DNA from: Romanomermis culicivorax
Lineage: Eukaryota > Nematoda > Enoplea > Mermithida > Mermithidae
NCBI GenBank assembly: GCA_963922205.1
Contig: CAWUHX010000013.1
Coordinates: 806,001-870,000 of the forward strand
Reading direction: 5' to 3'
DNA: 64,000 bases
Both the position numbers and the translations under genes were made by a program. The notes under the pieces are model-generated. The model made no database searches. It worked only from the letters and a program-made list of their open reading frames with translations, and was not told the origin of the DNA. This document shows positions 38,560-49,908 of the stretch, piece after piece. Every line of letters starts with the position of its first letter. The first letter of the stretch is position 1.

Positions 38560-38835
38560 ATGAGCTACGCAAGTTCTCACTATTATTCCTTTACCGGCCA
38601 TACTCAGCATCAAAATCATCGAGGAGAATTACAGCGTCAGTTGAAACAAAATTGGGATAATCGTGAATATATTGAAGTAATTTCCTACAATATAAAGAAG
38701 ATCGCTGATTTTCTGAATAATTTTGATTTATCGTGTCGCACGAAATTGGCGCTTCTAAACGAAAAGCTAACGACTTTGGAGCGTAAAATCGAATATTTAG
38801 AAGCGAAAGTTACCAAAGGCGAAACCCTGAATTAG
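38560..38835 (+). CDS. BRK1: BRICK1/HSPC300, WAVE complex subunit
   Basis: Small coiled-coil subunit of the WAVE regulatory complex, which activates Arp2/3 for actin branching at the cell cortex. The C-terminal 70 residues match the family closely: [52 protein letters not shown] and the KGETL terminus. The heptad pattern of the central helix is kept. The ATG at 38560 gives 91 residues, about 16 more than the usual 75, with a His/Tyr-rich start. An ATG farther upstream is also in frame, and a 5' exon ending before CATCAAAATC (acceptor-like TACTCAG) is possible. It begins 270 bp after DNase II on the same strand. A transposon starts 7 bp after its stop codon. Confidence 0.9.
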   Translation: MSYASSHYYSFTGHTQHQNHRGELQRQLKQNWDNREYIEVISYNIKKIADFLNNFDLSCRTKLALLNEKLTTLERKIEYLEAKVTKGETLN

Positions 38836-38842
38836 TAAGGAG

Positions 38843-39874
38843 CACTGTTTTTTTTCCACATTTGCACTATAATGTGGAAAAAAAATCTGGAATGTGGAAA
38901 AAATTTTTGAGGTCTTTCCACAAATGTGGAAGAAAAATTTGGGGTTTTCATATTGAAAAGATGCATTTTGGTGCATTTTAGAAGGTCATAATCTCAAAAT
39001 TTTCCGGCGCTTCGCGCCGGTAATAACTTTAATAATCATCATTATTCATTAAGTAGTTCAGGCGCGGCTTTTATCATGTCTACCTTCATTTATCACTTAA
39101 TCTATAATAGTTTTCATCATCTTAAACGTAGTATCTCATGTTTTAATTGGTAATCTTCAACATTTTATCATAATATTTAATGAAGATTCGCATTTTTTCC
39201 TTTTGAGAAAGATGAATACACGTCAAGTCTCTATGATTTATGATGCGATTATTTCTTTGCTAACGTAAAATCAATTCAAAAGCTTCTTGGAAATATCTTT
39301 CGGAAATTTATATTCTTCTTACTCATATATTTTCGACCAAGTTCATGAGAGTTTACAAATAAATTACAGATTTTAAAATTTTTCAAGTAAAATTCTAGAA
39401 ATTACGACTCTTGAACACTAAATTGGAATCTAATTCTTGAAATAAATGTTCGGAAAAATGATTTTCCAGCATCCTAGAATGTCAATATACCCAAAAAATT
39501 TTCCGGCGCTACGCGCCGGAAAGTACCATCTTTTTTGGGCTTTCACTTGTCATCAGAGAGGACTTGACCATTGATTTCTTGTGTAATTCAAGTCAATTAT
39601 GCTCTTGGATAGTTTGCTACAAAACTTGTTCAACAACGCTTGTAGATTAGGCTTTTAAGTCGAACATTTCAATTTTTCTCCAATTTCAATGAATTAACTT
39701 CTCTAAAAACACCGGAAGGCTTGAAAAAGCTCAAAAACAGTGCGATAAAGCGTCTGTGAGCATTTTTAAGCCAAAAACGGATTTTAAGACGAAAAAAATT
39801 TTTTTCCACATGTGGAAAAAAAATTTGACCCCTTTCCACATTTGTGGGAAAAAGTTCGTGGAAAAAAAACAGTG
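38843..39874. mobile_element. 1032-bp CACTG hAT-like element, copy 2
   Basis: Inward-facing ends CACTGTTTTTTTTCCAC on both sides and perfect 8-bp TSDs GTAAGGAG (38835-38842, 39875-39882). The left TSD includes the last base of the BRK1 stop codon. Subterminal TTTCCACAAATGTGG words repeat at each end, with GGCGC hairpins at about 39004 and 39504. Non-autonomous. Confidence 0.88.
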
Positions 39875-40160
39875 GTAAGGAGACTAACTTTTTTTCCCTC
39901 GGGCAGCGTTTTTTTTTGTGCACGGACATTTGTGTCAATTGGCACAAGAGGCCAAAAAATTTGCGCCAATAGCACAAAAAATTTTTTCCTACTAGAAACA
40001 TATACTGAAAACTGTGGAAAGATTCTAGGCCGAAAGTTTGATAAAAATATACCTACTTAAAGACACTGTTTTTTTCCACATTTGCACTATAATGTGGAAA
40101 AAAATCTGTAATGTGGAAAAAATTTTTGAGATCTTTCCACAAATGTGGAAGAAAAATTTG

Positions 40161-40642
40161 GGAATTTTTTTACAAGTCGGTTCCCTTCCCAATTATGGTC
40201 GAAATCGATAGTTTCGGACTCCTTAAGATGCCAGCTATCCAGATCCGTTCGAAAATCCACCCGCTCATGATATTCAGGAACATATTTGCATAAATCTGCA
40301 CACATATCACATACTCTTTGTCACTACAAAAAAATCCTGTCCATCTTCAAGAATCGAACCTGGTCCACCAGCCTATGGACTTGATGCGTTTACCACTACA
40401 CAATTTCACCAGAAAGTATTATCACTATATTCCTTTCCTCGGAACTATTTTAACTAAACAACTTCATTTGGAAGAGTAAGCGCTGCGCTCTTCGAGCGCA
40501 GCTGCTGTACCCTAAGCCTAAGGAAAATTTTAAAGGAAAAATTAATGTCTATTCACTAGTCACAGAAATCCATGCTCAAAATTAACAATTCATATACAAA
40601 TAATTAGGCTGAAGGCCGGGAACCGACTTATAAAATTTAGCC
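40161..40642. mobile_element. 482-bp GG...CC element (Merlin-like?) carrying SINE-like and telomere-like parts
   Basis: Starts GGAATTTTTTTACAAGTCGG and ends complementary to GGCTAAATTTTATAAGTCGG, flanked by 8-bp AAAATTTG (40153-40160, 40643-40650). The uninterrupted target is seen in the 38843 copy. GG tips with 8-bp TSDs fit Merlin-type transposons, though this rests on termini only. Inside are a tRNA-like stretch (about 40340-40420, minus) and a hairpin plus CCTAAG module (about 40450-40545). Confidence 0.65.
40340..40420 (-). repeat. tRNA-derived SINE-like segment
   Basis: On the minus strand GTGTAGTGGTAAACGC resembles a tRNA D-arm/A box, and GGTTCGATTC matches the B box about 35 bp later, the spacing of an internal Pol III promoter. 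A full cloverleaf is not evident, so it is read as a tRNA-derived remnant and not a tRNA gene. Confidence 0.5.
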
Positions 40643-41597
40643 AAAATTTGGGGTTTTCATATTGAAAAGATGCATTTTGGTGCATTTTAGGAGGTCCAAA
40701 TCTCAAAATTTTCCGGCGCTCCGCTCCGGTTATAACTTTAATAATCATCATTATTCAATAAGTAGCTCAGGCGCGGCTTTTATCATGTCTACCTTCATTT
40801 ATCATTTAATCTATAATAGTTTTCATCATCTTAAACGTAGTATCTCATGTTTTAATTGGTTATCTTCAACATTTTATCATAATATTTAATGAAGATTCGC
40901 ATTTTTTCCTTTTGAGAAAGATGAATACACGTCAAGTCTCTATGATTTATGATGCGATTATTTCTTTGCTAACGTAAAATCAATTCAAAAGCTTCTTGGA
41001 AATATCTTTCGGAAATTTATACTCTTCTTACTCATATATTTTCGACCAAGTTCATGAGAGTTTACAAATAAATTACAGATTTTAAAATTTTTCAAGTAAA
41101 ATACTAGAAATTACGACTCTTGAACACTAAATTGGAATCTAATTTTTGAAATAAATGTTCGGAAAAATGATTTTCCAGCATCCCAGAGTGTCAATATACC
41201 CAAAAAAAATTTTCCGGCGCTTTGCGCCGGAAAGTACCATCTTTATTAGGCTTTCACTTGTCATCATAGAAGACTTGACCATTGATTTCTTTCTTGTGTA
41301 ATTCAAGTCAATTATGCTCTTGGATAGTTTGCTAGAAAATTTGTTCAACAACGCTTGTAGATTAGGCTTTTAAGTCGAACATTTCAATTTTTTCTCCAAT
41401 TTTAATGAATTAACTTCTCTAAAAACACCGGAAGGCTTGAAAAAGCTCAAAAACAGTGCGATAAAGCGTCTGTGAGCATTTTTAAGCCAAAAAACGGATT
41501 TTAAGATGAAAAAAAAATTTTCCACACGTGGAAAAAAAATTTGACTCCTTTCCACATTTGTGGAAAAAAGTTCGTGGAAAAAAACAGTGCTTAAAGA

Positions 41598-41962
41598 TAA
41601 AGCTACGTGTAACCGCATTAATTTTTTGTAGAAATCGTGCCCAGCCTAACACATTTTTCAGCCAATTATGTCAGAAACAGAAAGATAAGAAGAAACTGTG
41701 CAAGAAAATAGTTCGTGGCGACTCAAAATGAAATCCAATGCTGAGAAAATTTAGGCTCTATAGAATTGATGATCAAATTGATTCAATTTTCGACTAAGAA
41801 TATCTAAGTATATATATTCAACAACAATGCAAAGACTAGAGGAAATGAAGTGGAAAATTGTGTGAATTTTTGGTCCGAACATTGCACTAATGATATCGAT
41901 TTTTCTATTTGAATCAATCGAACACAGAAAGTAAGAATTTCAGTTTTAAATCCGAATCTGAC
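41598..41962. other. Gap between hAT-like copy 3 and next MITE
   Basis: No bounded repeat. A Lys-rich open stretch at 41665-41731 preceded by TTTTTCAG could be a terminal exon of an unknown gene, but no partner exon is visible. No function assigned. Confidence 0.25.
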
Positions 41963-42516
41963 CAGACATGCACGGCAGAAATTTTCTAGGGGGAGAATCC
42001 ATGAACTTTTGGAATTTTTACGGATGGCGGTGGCCACGTCGAAATTTCTCTGACGCCGGTTTTTGGGGGTTTCCATGATGAAGGGAAGAAAGAACAAGTG
42101 AAATTATGCATGGGAAAAGCGCCAAAATTTGGAAGAGCCTCAACAGCGCTCTGTACCCTAAGCCTAAGCCTAAGGAAAATTTTAAAGGAAAAATAAACTC
42201 AAATTAGATTTCCAAATTCGTTGACTTTCGACATTAAAGCGCGTCCCTAATCAGTGTTTTTTTATTTGCGGCGGCCACTGCCATCCGTAATTTACCCGAA
42301 CTTTTTGCAGGGAGGTATATAGAGGGGGTGGGTGAGCAAAAAACAAAAAAAAGTCCAGCAAGCCTGTTTTTCATGCAAAATATGCACAAAAATCATCAAA
42401 AAACGGTATTGAAAAAGGTTCAGGGGGTGTTTGACGATTTTTTCGTCCAGGGGGGGGGGTGGCCAGGGTCTCAGGTATGGGGGTTTACCCCCCCTACCCC
42501 CCTATGTGCATGTATG
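41963..42516. mobile_element. CAGACATGCACGG MITE with nested insertion
   Basis: Left end CAGACATGCACGGC, right end GTGCATGTATG, flanked by AATCTGAC and GATCTGAC (seven of eight). It is the same family as 30991-31245, extended by the nested element at 42011-42297. Confidence 0.65.
42011..42297. mobile_element. 287-bp GG...CC element (Merlin-like?) with telomere-like module
   Basis: Starts GGAATTTTTACGGATGGCGG and ends complementary to GGGTAAATTACGGATGGCAG. Perfect 8-bp TSDs GAACTTTT (42003-42010, 42298-42305); the empty target is visible in 30991-31245. It contains CCTAAGCCTAAGCCTAAGG near 42153. Confidence 0.75.
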
Positions 42517-42607
42517 GATCTGACTGAATCAACAGAGAATATTTAGAATTTCTTTTCATTCATCAGTCATTGACAGCCTATAAAGTTTGCTGCAACAATA
42601 CTAATAC

Positions 42608-43646
42608 ACTGTTCGAAGAGAAATCTTTGAGCTTTTTCTAACCTTCTAGTGTTTTAGAGCCTCTAGTTCATTAGAATTGAGGAAAAAATTGGAATTTTCG
42701 TGTTTGAAGCCTAATCTATAAGGATTGTGAAACAAATTTTCCAGCAAACTATTCAAGAGCATAATGACTTTGAATAACATGGGAAATAAATGAATGAAAA
42801 GATTTATTACCTGTCAAAGTGAACGCAAAATTGCAATACAAAATATAATTAAACGAGAACGATGAAATAAAAATGAATAAACGTGAAAGATGAATTTTAA
42901 AAGTTTCGAACGACTAATTTAAAGACAAAAAACAGCGATATAATGACAAGAGTATGCGCTACAGTAAACCATTTAGTGACAAGTAAATGGAAGCGCAGGT
43001 TACATTTCTGTAACACGCTAACGCGCTCCGACGGTTATAGCCCTTTATTAATGACTAGTGAGAGCCGAAAAACGATGTTAATCTTTCCTGCGCAAAGCAT
43101 TGAAAAATTTTTTGGGTATTGACGTTCTGCGACGCTGGAAAATCAATTTTCTTACCATTTATTTCGGGAATCAGATTCGAATTTTGTGTTCAATAGTCGT
43201 AATTTCTAGAATTTTATTCGAAAAATTTTAAAACCAGTAATTTATTTGTAACTTGGCCGAAAAGGTATGAGTAAGAAGAGCAGAAATTTCCGAAAACTAC
43301 TTCCATGAAGCTTTTGAATTGATTTTTTGTTAGGAAAGAAATAATCGCTTCAAAAAGCTTAGAGACTTGACATATTTTTTTTTATCTTTCTGGAAAACTG
43401 TCAAGGAAAAAATGCGAATCTTCATTAAATATGATAAAATATTATAGGTGACCGATAAACATGAGTTTATATGTTTAAAATGATAAAAACTATTATAGAT
43501 TAAGCGATAAATGAAAATAGACGTGCTAGAAGCCGCACCTGAGCTAGGTAATACATAATGATGATAATTAAAGAGGAAGAGCCCGAAATTTGTTGCCCTT
43601 TTCCGAATTTTTCTTCCCTAAAAAGCACGATTTGGGGAAACAACAG
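42608..43646. repeat. Inverted, worn CACTG hAT-like copy with LINE tail inside
   Basis: The interior is the reverse of the 38843 family (ATTTTTTGGGTATTGA, AGCCGCACCTGAGCTAG) and ends in GGGGAAACAACAGTG. A LINE 3'-end-like segment interrupts it at 42785-43027. Confidence 0.5.
42785..43027 (-). repeat. Truncated LINE 3' end, copy 1
   Basis: On the minus strand it begins GGAGCGCGTTAGCGTGTTAC and ends CAGGTAATAAA followed by a TTCATT-type tail, as in 5'-truncated non-LTR insertions. A sibling lies at 46108-46301. Confidence 0.55.
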
Positions 43647-43649
43647 TGA

Positions 43650-44570
43650 GGAGACTGCAAGGTTTTTTTACACGGTCCACGTTCTCAGGCATTTATGCAC
43701 TGCAGCTGTACCCAGGTTTTTTTGCACAGGCCAGTTTGCAATGTGCAACTTGGGGAAAAATTTTGGTTGCACAGATAACTTTTTAGTTGCTCACTCTAAA
43801 ATCGATAACTTAACTTTATCGGAAAAGCCACCAAAAGCTAGTTTTCTTGTATTTAATTCGAATCCCATCGGTTTTAGGCTTTAAGATCGAATTTTCTGAA
43901 ATTTGATGCGAAAATGAAAAAATCAGTATGAGTAACTTGTTCGGCGCGTAACGCCAAATTTTTTTGGGGGGATTTTGATATTCTATAGAACGCTGGAAAA
44001 TGAATCTTTTCAACTTTTATTTCCAAGAGGAAGATTTAATTTTTCAGTGAATTCAATAAATTTTCAGTATGGCAGACTACAATTCTAGGGGAAAGCAACC
44101 AAGAATTTCGATTTTTCAATCAGCAAGAATTTCTACTTGGACTCAAAATGTTCTAATCACTTAAAAATGTCAAAATGTTTTTAAAGATCGTGAAAAAATT
44201 TTGGGAACCCAAGAAAAATCTTCCTTTTCGTTAAATTCGCCACAAAACAACACAGGATCAAACATTTGTCCATAATATGTTGATAATTAAATACTATATA
44301 AGCATTAGCAAGATTGACATTTTCTAACCGTGCACTGGAATAATATAGACAAATTTTTAAGTAATTAAAATCCGGCGCGCCGGAAAATTTTTGCTATTTT
44401 CTATTTTATAACGCATAAAAATAGATCTCCGAAGAGGAAGCCTTATAACCTAACCAGAAGAGCAGTCAGGCTTCAAGTTGCACTGTGCAACTTGACAGAA
44501 AAAATTTGGTCGCACAACCCGAAATTTGGTTGCTGTGTGCAAAAAAATCTGGATATACCTATAAGTGGGT
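43650..44570. repeat. Second interspersed family (GTTGCACAGTGCAAC)
   Basis: Contains TTGCACTGTGCAACTTG palindromes, GGTCGCACA and GGTTGCTGTGTGCAAAAAA words. These recur at 19320-19735, 32030, 47690-48350 and 49915-50735. No clear TSDs. Confidence 0.5.
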
Positions 44571-44979
44571 GGGGGGAAAGGTTCCCCCAAAATTTCAAAT
44601 CGTATAAGCACTTGTTGACCGCTCCCTCTTCCAACTTTCAGTTGTCAACAGCAGTGATGTGCGTCAGATATTCGGACGGATATTTTGAAAAACGGATATC
44701 CGGCTCAGTAGTCTATTTCTTTCTACAAGGTAAACTTTTTTTTGACAGCGTTCTTTAAAACGTACCTACCTACATTCATCATAGTAAATTCCGAAATAGA
44801 AATTTGGTCATCAGTGCACCGCACTAATGACCAAAATTTTTCATTAGCGCAGCACATATTTTATTCGCGCTGCGCTAAAAAAACAGTGGGTACAATACAT
44901 TACTAGTTGTCATTTTAAATATCCGTAGTCTTCCGTATAACTCTTGTACAGTTCGGCATGCTCGAGTCTTTCATCATTG

Positions 44980-45590
44980 TAAGTGTGAAAATCTCAAATG
45001 AAAAAAAAATCTTGAAAAAATATAAACAAAAGAATGCTGGAAGAAACAAAACATCAAGAAAAAGGAAACGTCAACAAAAATGAAGATATCAAAAATAAGT
45101 GAAAATATGTAGGTTGAAAAGCATTGAAAAAAGAAAATAAACACGAAAAAGTGACTAGAAAGAAGAAGCAAGATAGAGAAAGCAGCAAGGAAGACAGAAA
45201 AATAATGTGAAAAAATAAAAAAAGAAAGAATCAGGAGAATAGAAAAAGATAAAGGTGAGGAAGTAAAAGCAAAAAACTAAGATAAAAAAGTAGGTAAGAA
45301 GGAAGAAAAATCATAACGAATAAAATTAAATAGGAAATAAAGCGTGCCGCATTGTATAAGAATTATTTGGGAGACAATGCTTATTAAAAATGACAACTTG
45401 TAATGTATTGTTTCATGAGTAAAAAAGAAAGAAGTAAATGGGAATAAAAAAGAAAATGAAAGAAAGCTGAGATAAAAGATAACATACACTAACGAAAACA
45501 TAAGCAACACACAGAACGAAAGAAGAAAATACACACAAAGAAAAATATAAGGGAAAGAAGTAAAATGTAAAAAAAAGTGTTAACTCTTAA
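44980..45590. other. 610-bp purine-rich tract
   Basis: The plus strand is almost only A and G with scattered other bases (many GAAA, AAGAA, AGAAAAA words) over about 600 bp, ending near 45590. No coding potential or repeat partner seen. Confidence 0.65.
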
Positions 45591-46107
45591 TACATTCTCT
45601 ATCGCTTGCTTGGAATCGCTCAATTGGGAATTCGCTCACTTGGGTACATATATCACTATATTATTACACAAAGTTTCATAACAAAAGGTTCAATAGTATT
45701 GTAGTGGACCGAGTGTATTATTACTTGATATGTGACTCCGTTTTACCTCTTTGCAAACAACATTAAAGCACGGATATCTGGATATGGAAATTTTTCTGGC
45801 GCACATCACTGGTCGACAGCAGGCTTTTCTTGCTTTCAAAATCATATGCCATTGGCTCTTAAGCCTAAATTTTTAGTACCTAGCCAAAATTTTTTAGTTG
45901 GAGAATATCGAACTGTGGAATATAGATATTCAATCAGCTGATACTTGTTCAGAAGGAAATTAATATTCATAATTTTATTTCCAACCAGTGTTTTCCTAGT
46001 ACCGACCTCTTTCTACATTTACAAAGATCACCCAAAAAACTTTGTAGAAAGAATTTTTTTGTATGCAAAAACCACAAAATTTCGTGTATTTTTGCAGATG
46101 TCTTCTT

Positions 46108-46301
46108 GATTGAATGAATGAAATATTTTATTACCTGTCAAAGGAAAAATGGCGGAACTGTTATATATCAAACAACAGGAAAAAACACACAAAGAAAAGC
46201 AACTTAGAAAACTCTTCAGCGGTTAGTTTAGATGAAAGAAGGATGAGAAAATATGAAAACTAGCGCAGGTTACAATTTTGTAACAAGCTAACGCGCTCCC
46301 C
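46108..46301 (-). repeat. Truncated LINE 3' end, copy 2
   Basis: Minus strand begins GGGAGCGCGTTAGCTTGTTAC and ends CAGGTAATAAAATATTTCA with ATTCATTCA repeats, the tail style of a non-LTR retrotransposon. Confidence 0.55.
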
Positions 46302-48351
46302 CAAGATACTTTGAAAAATCAATTTTGGTAGTTTTTGTTCTGAAAATGTGTAAATTGGAAGGGTCGAGAACTTCATTTATGTAGGAGTTCATTTTAGATG
46401 TTAATATATCCATTTGAAAAATTCTTCAAAGATAGAACTTGAGTCCATGTCCTTGCACGAAGGTATAGGGCGTTGAAGAATGCAGCTTCTGTTTTTATTC
46501 CTTCCGTTGCCCCGTAAAAAAATTTAGATTCTGACATTTTCAAATGCTGGGAAATCAAGCCAGGGATATCTAATTCAGTAAGCATATAGTTCAGATTTTC
46601 TGTTCATAAACATGCTTTTATCATTGTAAAATTTCAAAAAACTCATACTTTCATAAGTTTGAAAAAACTTGGAGTTAAACTTGAAATTTATGGAAATAAC
46701 TTATATGAGGGATATGAATTTAAACCCGATCTATGTTATAGTTACAAAAAATTTTAAAAATTGAGATTTTTACCTCAAATGCACCAGAAGTCATATGTCG
46801 AGCCCACGTATTTTTCTCCCTTTTTCAAATCCCCCCAACCCCACCCCCAAAAGCTTGATTTGTGGAAAAACAGTCGATAGACCAATCCGAAGAATTATAG
46901 AATGAAATCCGGCGCCAAGCCCCGGAAAATTTTCAATGTTTTCTGATTTTAGAGCCGCTTGCAAAACACTCACCGTAAATCTAAAATTGAATGAAAATAA
47001 CTATAATTCTGTAACATAAAAATATTATATTAATCAGAATTTTAGTAGCCTTAATGACTTTGAAAGAGCCTGGTCTACAGCTACCTCCTCCCACCCCAGC
47101 CTGTCGGAAATCGAGAAAAAGCCATTTTTGGTCGAAAATGACTTACTGAACAAAAATCAGTCAAAATTTTCGGCGCATCGCACCGAAATAATTATCACTT
47201 ATCACTTTTAAAGCAAAAATTCATTAATTCTGGGCATGTTTTGTCCAATTTTTTATGAATAAATCGTATTTTCTTGCTGACCCCCTCCTCCAAAACTTCG
47301 GGAAGTTGGTTATCCCCCCATCAAATAGGGCTTTTATCGTGTATATACGTAGTTGGACCTTTCACAGATATGTCCAGATTGCAATGTGTAATTGGGCAGG
47401 TTATAGAACCCTACCTCAAAACTCGGTCGGACCTAGTACCCAAATGTGGAATCCTCCATCAACTGTGTCGGACCTAGCACCCAAATGTTGGGACTCTCAC
47501 CCGAGCTCGGAAAAATTGGACAAAAATAGTATTTTTTTTAATTTTCGGAATTTTTGACTATTTTGTGATGCCCCAAGATTTTGGGAAAGTTTGGGGCTAT
47601 TTTTCGACTATTTTGGTACCCAGCTCTCGGGATAGATATTCCTAAAAAATACGACTCTCCCCAACCGAGTAAAGATTTTACAGGCAGGTTTTTTCATTTT
47701 TGGACAAGCCAGCAGGCTTTTTTGCACAAAGCAACCAAATTTCGGACTGTGTAACCAAATTTTTTCTGTCGAGTTGCACAGTGCAACTTGAAGCCTGTCT
47801 GCGTTTTTGATTTGGCTATAGGATATCCTGTCCGGAGATGCATTTTTATGCGTTATAAAATGAAAAATAGTGCAAATTTTTCGGCGTTTCGCTTCGAATT
47901 TCAATTCATATTGTAATTTTTCAATATTATTCCAGTGCGCGGTTACAAAATGTCATTCTAGCTAATGCTTATATCTTTTAATTATCAACATATTATGGAT
48001 ATCAGTGTTTGATTCTGTGTTGTTTTTCGACGATTTGACGAAAATCAAGATTTTTCTTGGTTATTTTCCCAAAACCTTTTTGCGATCTTTAAAAAATTTT
48101 GACTTTTGCGTGATTAAAATATTTTCATTTCAAGCAGAAATTCTTGCTAGTTGAAGAATCAAAATTCTTGGATGCTTTCCAAGTTTTTAAATTGTAGTCT
48201 GCCCGACTGAAAATTCATAAAATTCACTGAAAAATTAAACCTTATGTCTCAACAATATAAGTTGCAAAAATTCATTTTCCAGCGCTCTAGAATATCAAAA
48301 TCAAAAAAAAAATCGAGTTAATTTTACCAACATTTTAATTTTCTCTCCAAA
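46302..48351. other. Worn repeats, no gene
   Basis: Mixed remnants with G/C runs, the 43650-type family from about 47690, and several GGCGC hairpin words (46908, 47172, 47880). No coding exon recognised. Confidence 0.4.
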
Positions 48352-48357
48352 ACTCAG

Positions 48358-49908
48358 CAGGGTTCATACACAACCTGGAAAACCTGGAAAACACAGGGAA
48401 TTTTTTTTCAGGTCTGGAAAACCTGGAAAACACAGGGAATTTTAAGGAAAAATAAATATTTTGTGTTGAAAATTACAGGAAAATCGTCAAATTTTTTCGC
48501 CGCGCTGCGGCGAGTTTCCTTATTCGACTATGCACATTGAAAGTGAGATTTCTCAAAATCATCGAGTATTTGAGATCGTTTTTTTTAGTTTTTCAACTTC
48601 GACTTTTAATTTAGCCTTTATATTACTATGTCAAAGTCAACGTTTCAATTGGATTGTAAGGGTAATATTCGAGAAAACATTCAAACTCCTCATTTATGCC
48701 AGAAAATTTTAGACTAATCAACAGAATGTTTTGGGCTATATAGAGCATTCATATTTGCGAGCCAAAAAAAATCGAGTCTGGTCAGGGTTTTTTTTGGTCA
48801 ATTAGGAGCCATTGCTTCTAAAAATTCTGATTGACTCCTAAAAATTTAGGGGCACAAGCGAACATGGCTTATAAAAATCAGAGCCTAACAACCCTTACGT
48901 TTAGGTGAGTTTCCTGTCCAGAGATGCATTCTTATGCGTTTTTAAGAAAACGTATTGAAAATTTTCCGGCGCTTCGCTCCGATTTTCAAATCACTTATGA
49001 TTCTTATTATCATTTCTGTCGTGCGGTTGGAAAATGTCGACCTAGCTTACGCTGGCTTATAGCTTTTAAACATCAACATGTTATGGATGAATGTCTGACC
49101 TTGTATTGTTTTTTCACATATTTGACTAAAACCTAGATTTTTCTAGATTGTTTCCACAAAATCGTTTTTGGTTCTTTAGAATTTTCGACTTTCGTGAAGA
49201 TAACTTTTTGCACTTGGAAAATGATTAAGCGTGGGACAATAGCAGAGGTTCTTCTGTTGAAAAAGTCATTCAATTCATTGCTGCTTGCCTAATTTTTGAA
49301 TTTTAGTTTGCCTGACTGAAAACATGTTGAATTCATTGAAAAATTAGACTTTTCAGGCAGGAAATAGATATTAAAAATAGTCATTTTCCGACGTTATAGA
49401 ATATCGAAATCCAAATTTTTTCCGATGCTCTGCACCGCGTTAATTACCGATATCCGAGTCCGAAGTAAAATATCTATCACACTTTTTTATGGTTTATACT
49501 TTGGTTTATATATTATCATAAATAATTATGATTGGAAAATTACTGGCTCTTGATATACGAAAACGTTAGGAAAATGTTTTAACGCTTCCACCAATCAAAT
49601 GGTGAAAAGATCACGATTGATCATCGGTAGCTGCATAAGAATGTGCTGAAAAATTAATTTTCCGACGTTTTAGAGGCCTCGGAATCAAAATTTTTCGGCG
49701 CTAGGTTGCGCAATAATTTGAAATAAATTTTTCGATTTAGTACTCTATTTTTGATGATACTTTAGCTCACACATGTTTTTATTATTCAGTATTTTTCTTC
49801 AGGATAGTATATTTCATTATTATAAACACCTGGAAAAATTTCATTTGTCAACCTGGAAAACCTGGAAAACACAGGGAATTTTTTTTCTACAACTTTGTAT
49901 GAACCCTG
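48358..49908. mobile_element. 1551-bp CAGGGTTCATAC element
   Basis: Ends CAGGGTTCATACA and TTGTATGAACCCTG are complementary, and both are followed inward by AACCTGGAAAACCTGGAAAA words. The flanking direct repeat is 6 bp, ACTCAG (48352-48357, 49909-49914). The empty target is seen in the related sequence near 19650. A GGCGCTTCGCTCC hairpin sits inside. No transposase frame. Confidence 0.75.

Larger units (their letters stand above)
40064..41589. mobile_element. CACTG hAT-like element, copy 3, with nested insertion
   Basis: Same ends as the 38843 copy, with perfect TSDs CTTAAAGA (40056-40063, 41590-41597). The extra length is explained by a nested element at 40161-40642. Outside it the sequence follows the 38843 copy closely, so the two are recent relatives. 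Confidence 0.87.

Noticed and set aside
40340-40420. Functional tRNA gene
   Set aside because: Only A- and B-box-like words fit. Acceptor and anticodon stems do not pair convincingly and it lies inside a transposon.
40450-40545. Hairpin followed by CTAA as a Helitron 3' end
   Set aside because: The conserved sequence continues well past the CTAA in all copies, so it is not a terminus, and the host elements have TIRs and TSDs.
44974-45534. Phe/Ser-rich minus-strand frames as membrane proteins
   Set aside because: They are the complement of the purine-rich tract, which yields Phe, Leu and Ser codons by composition alone.
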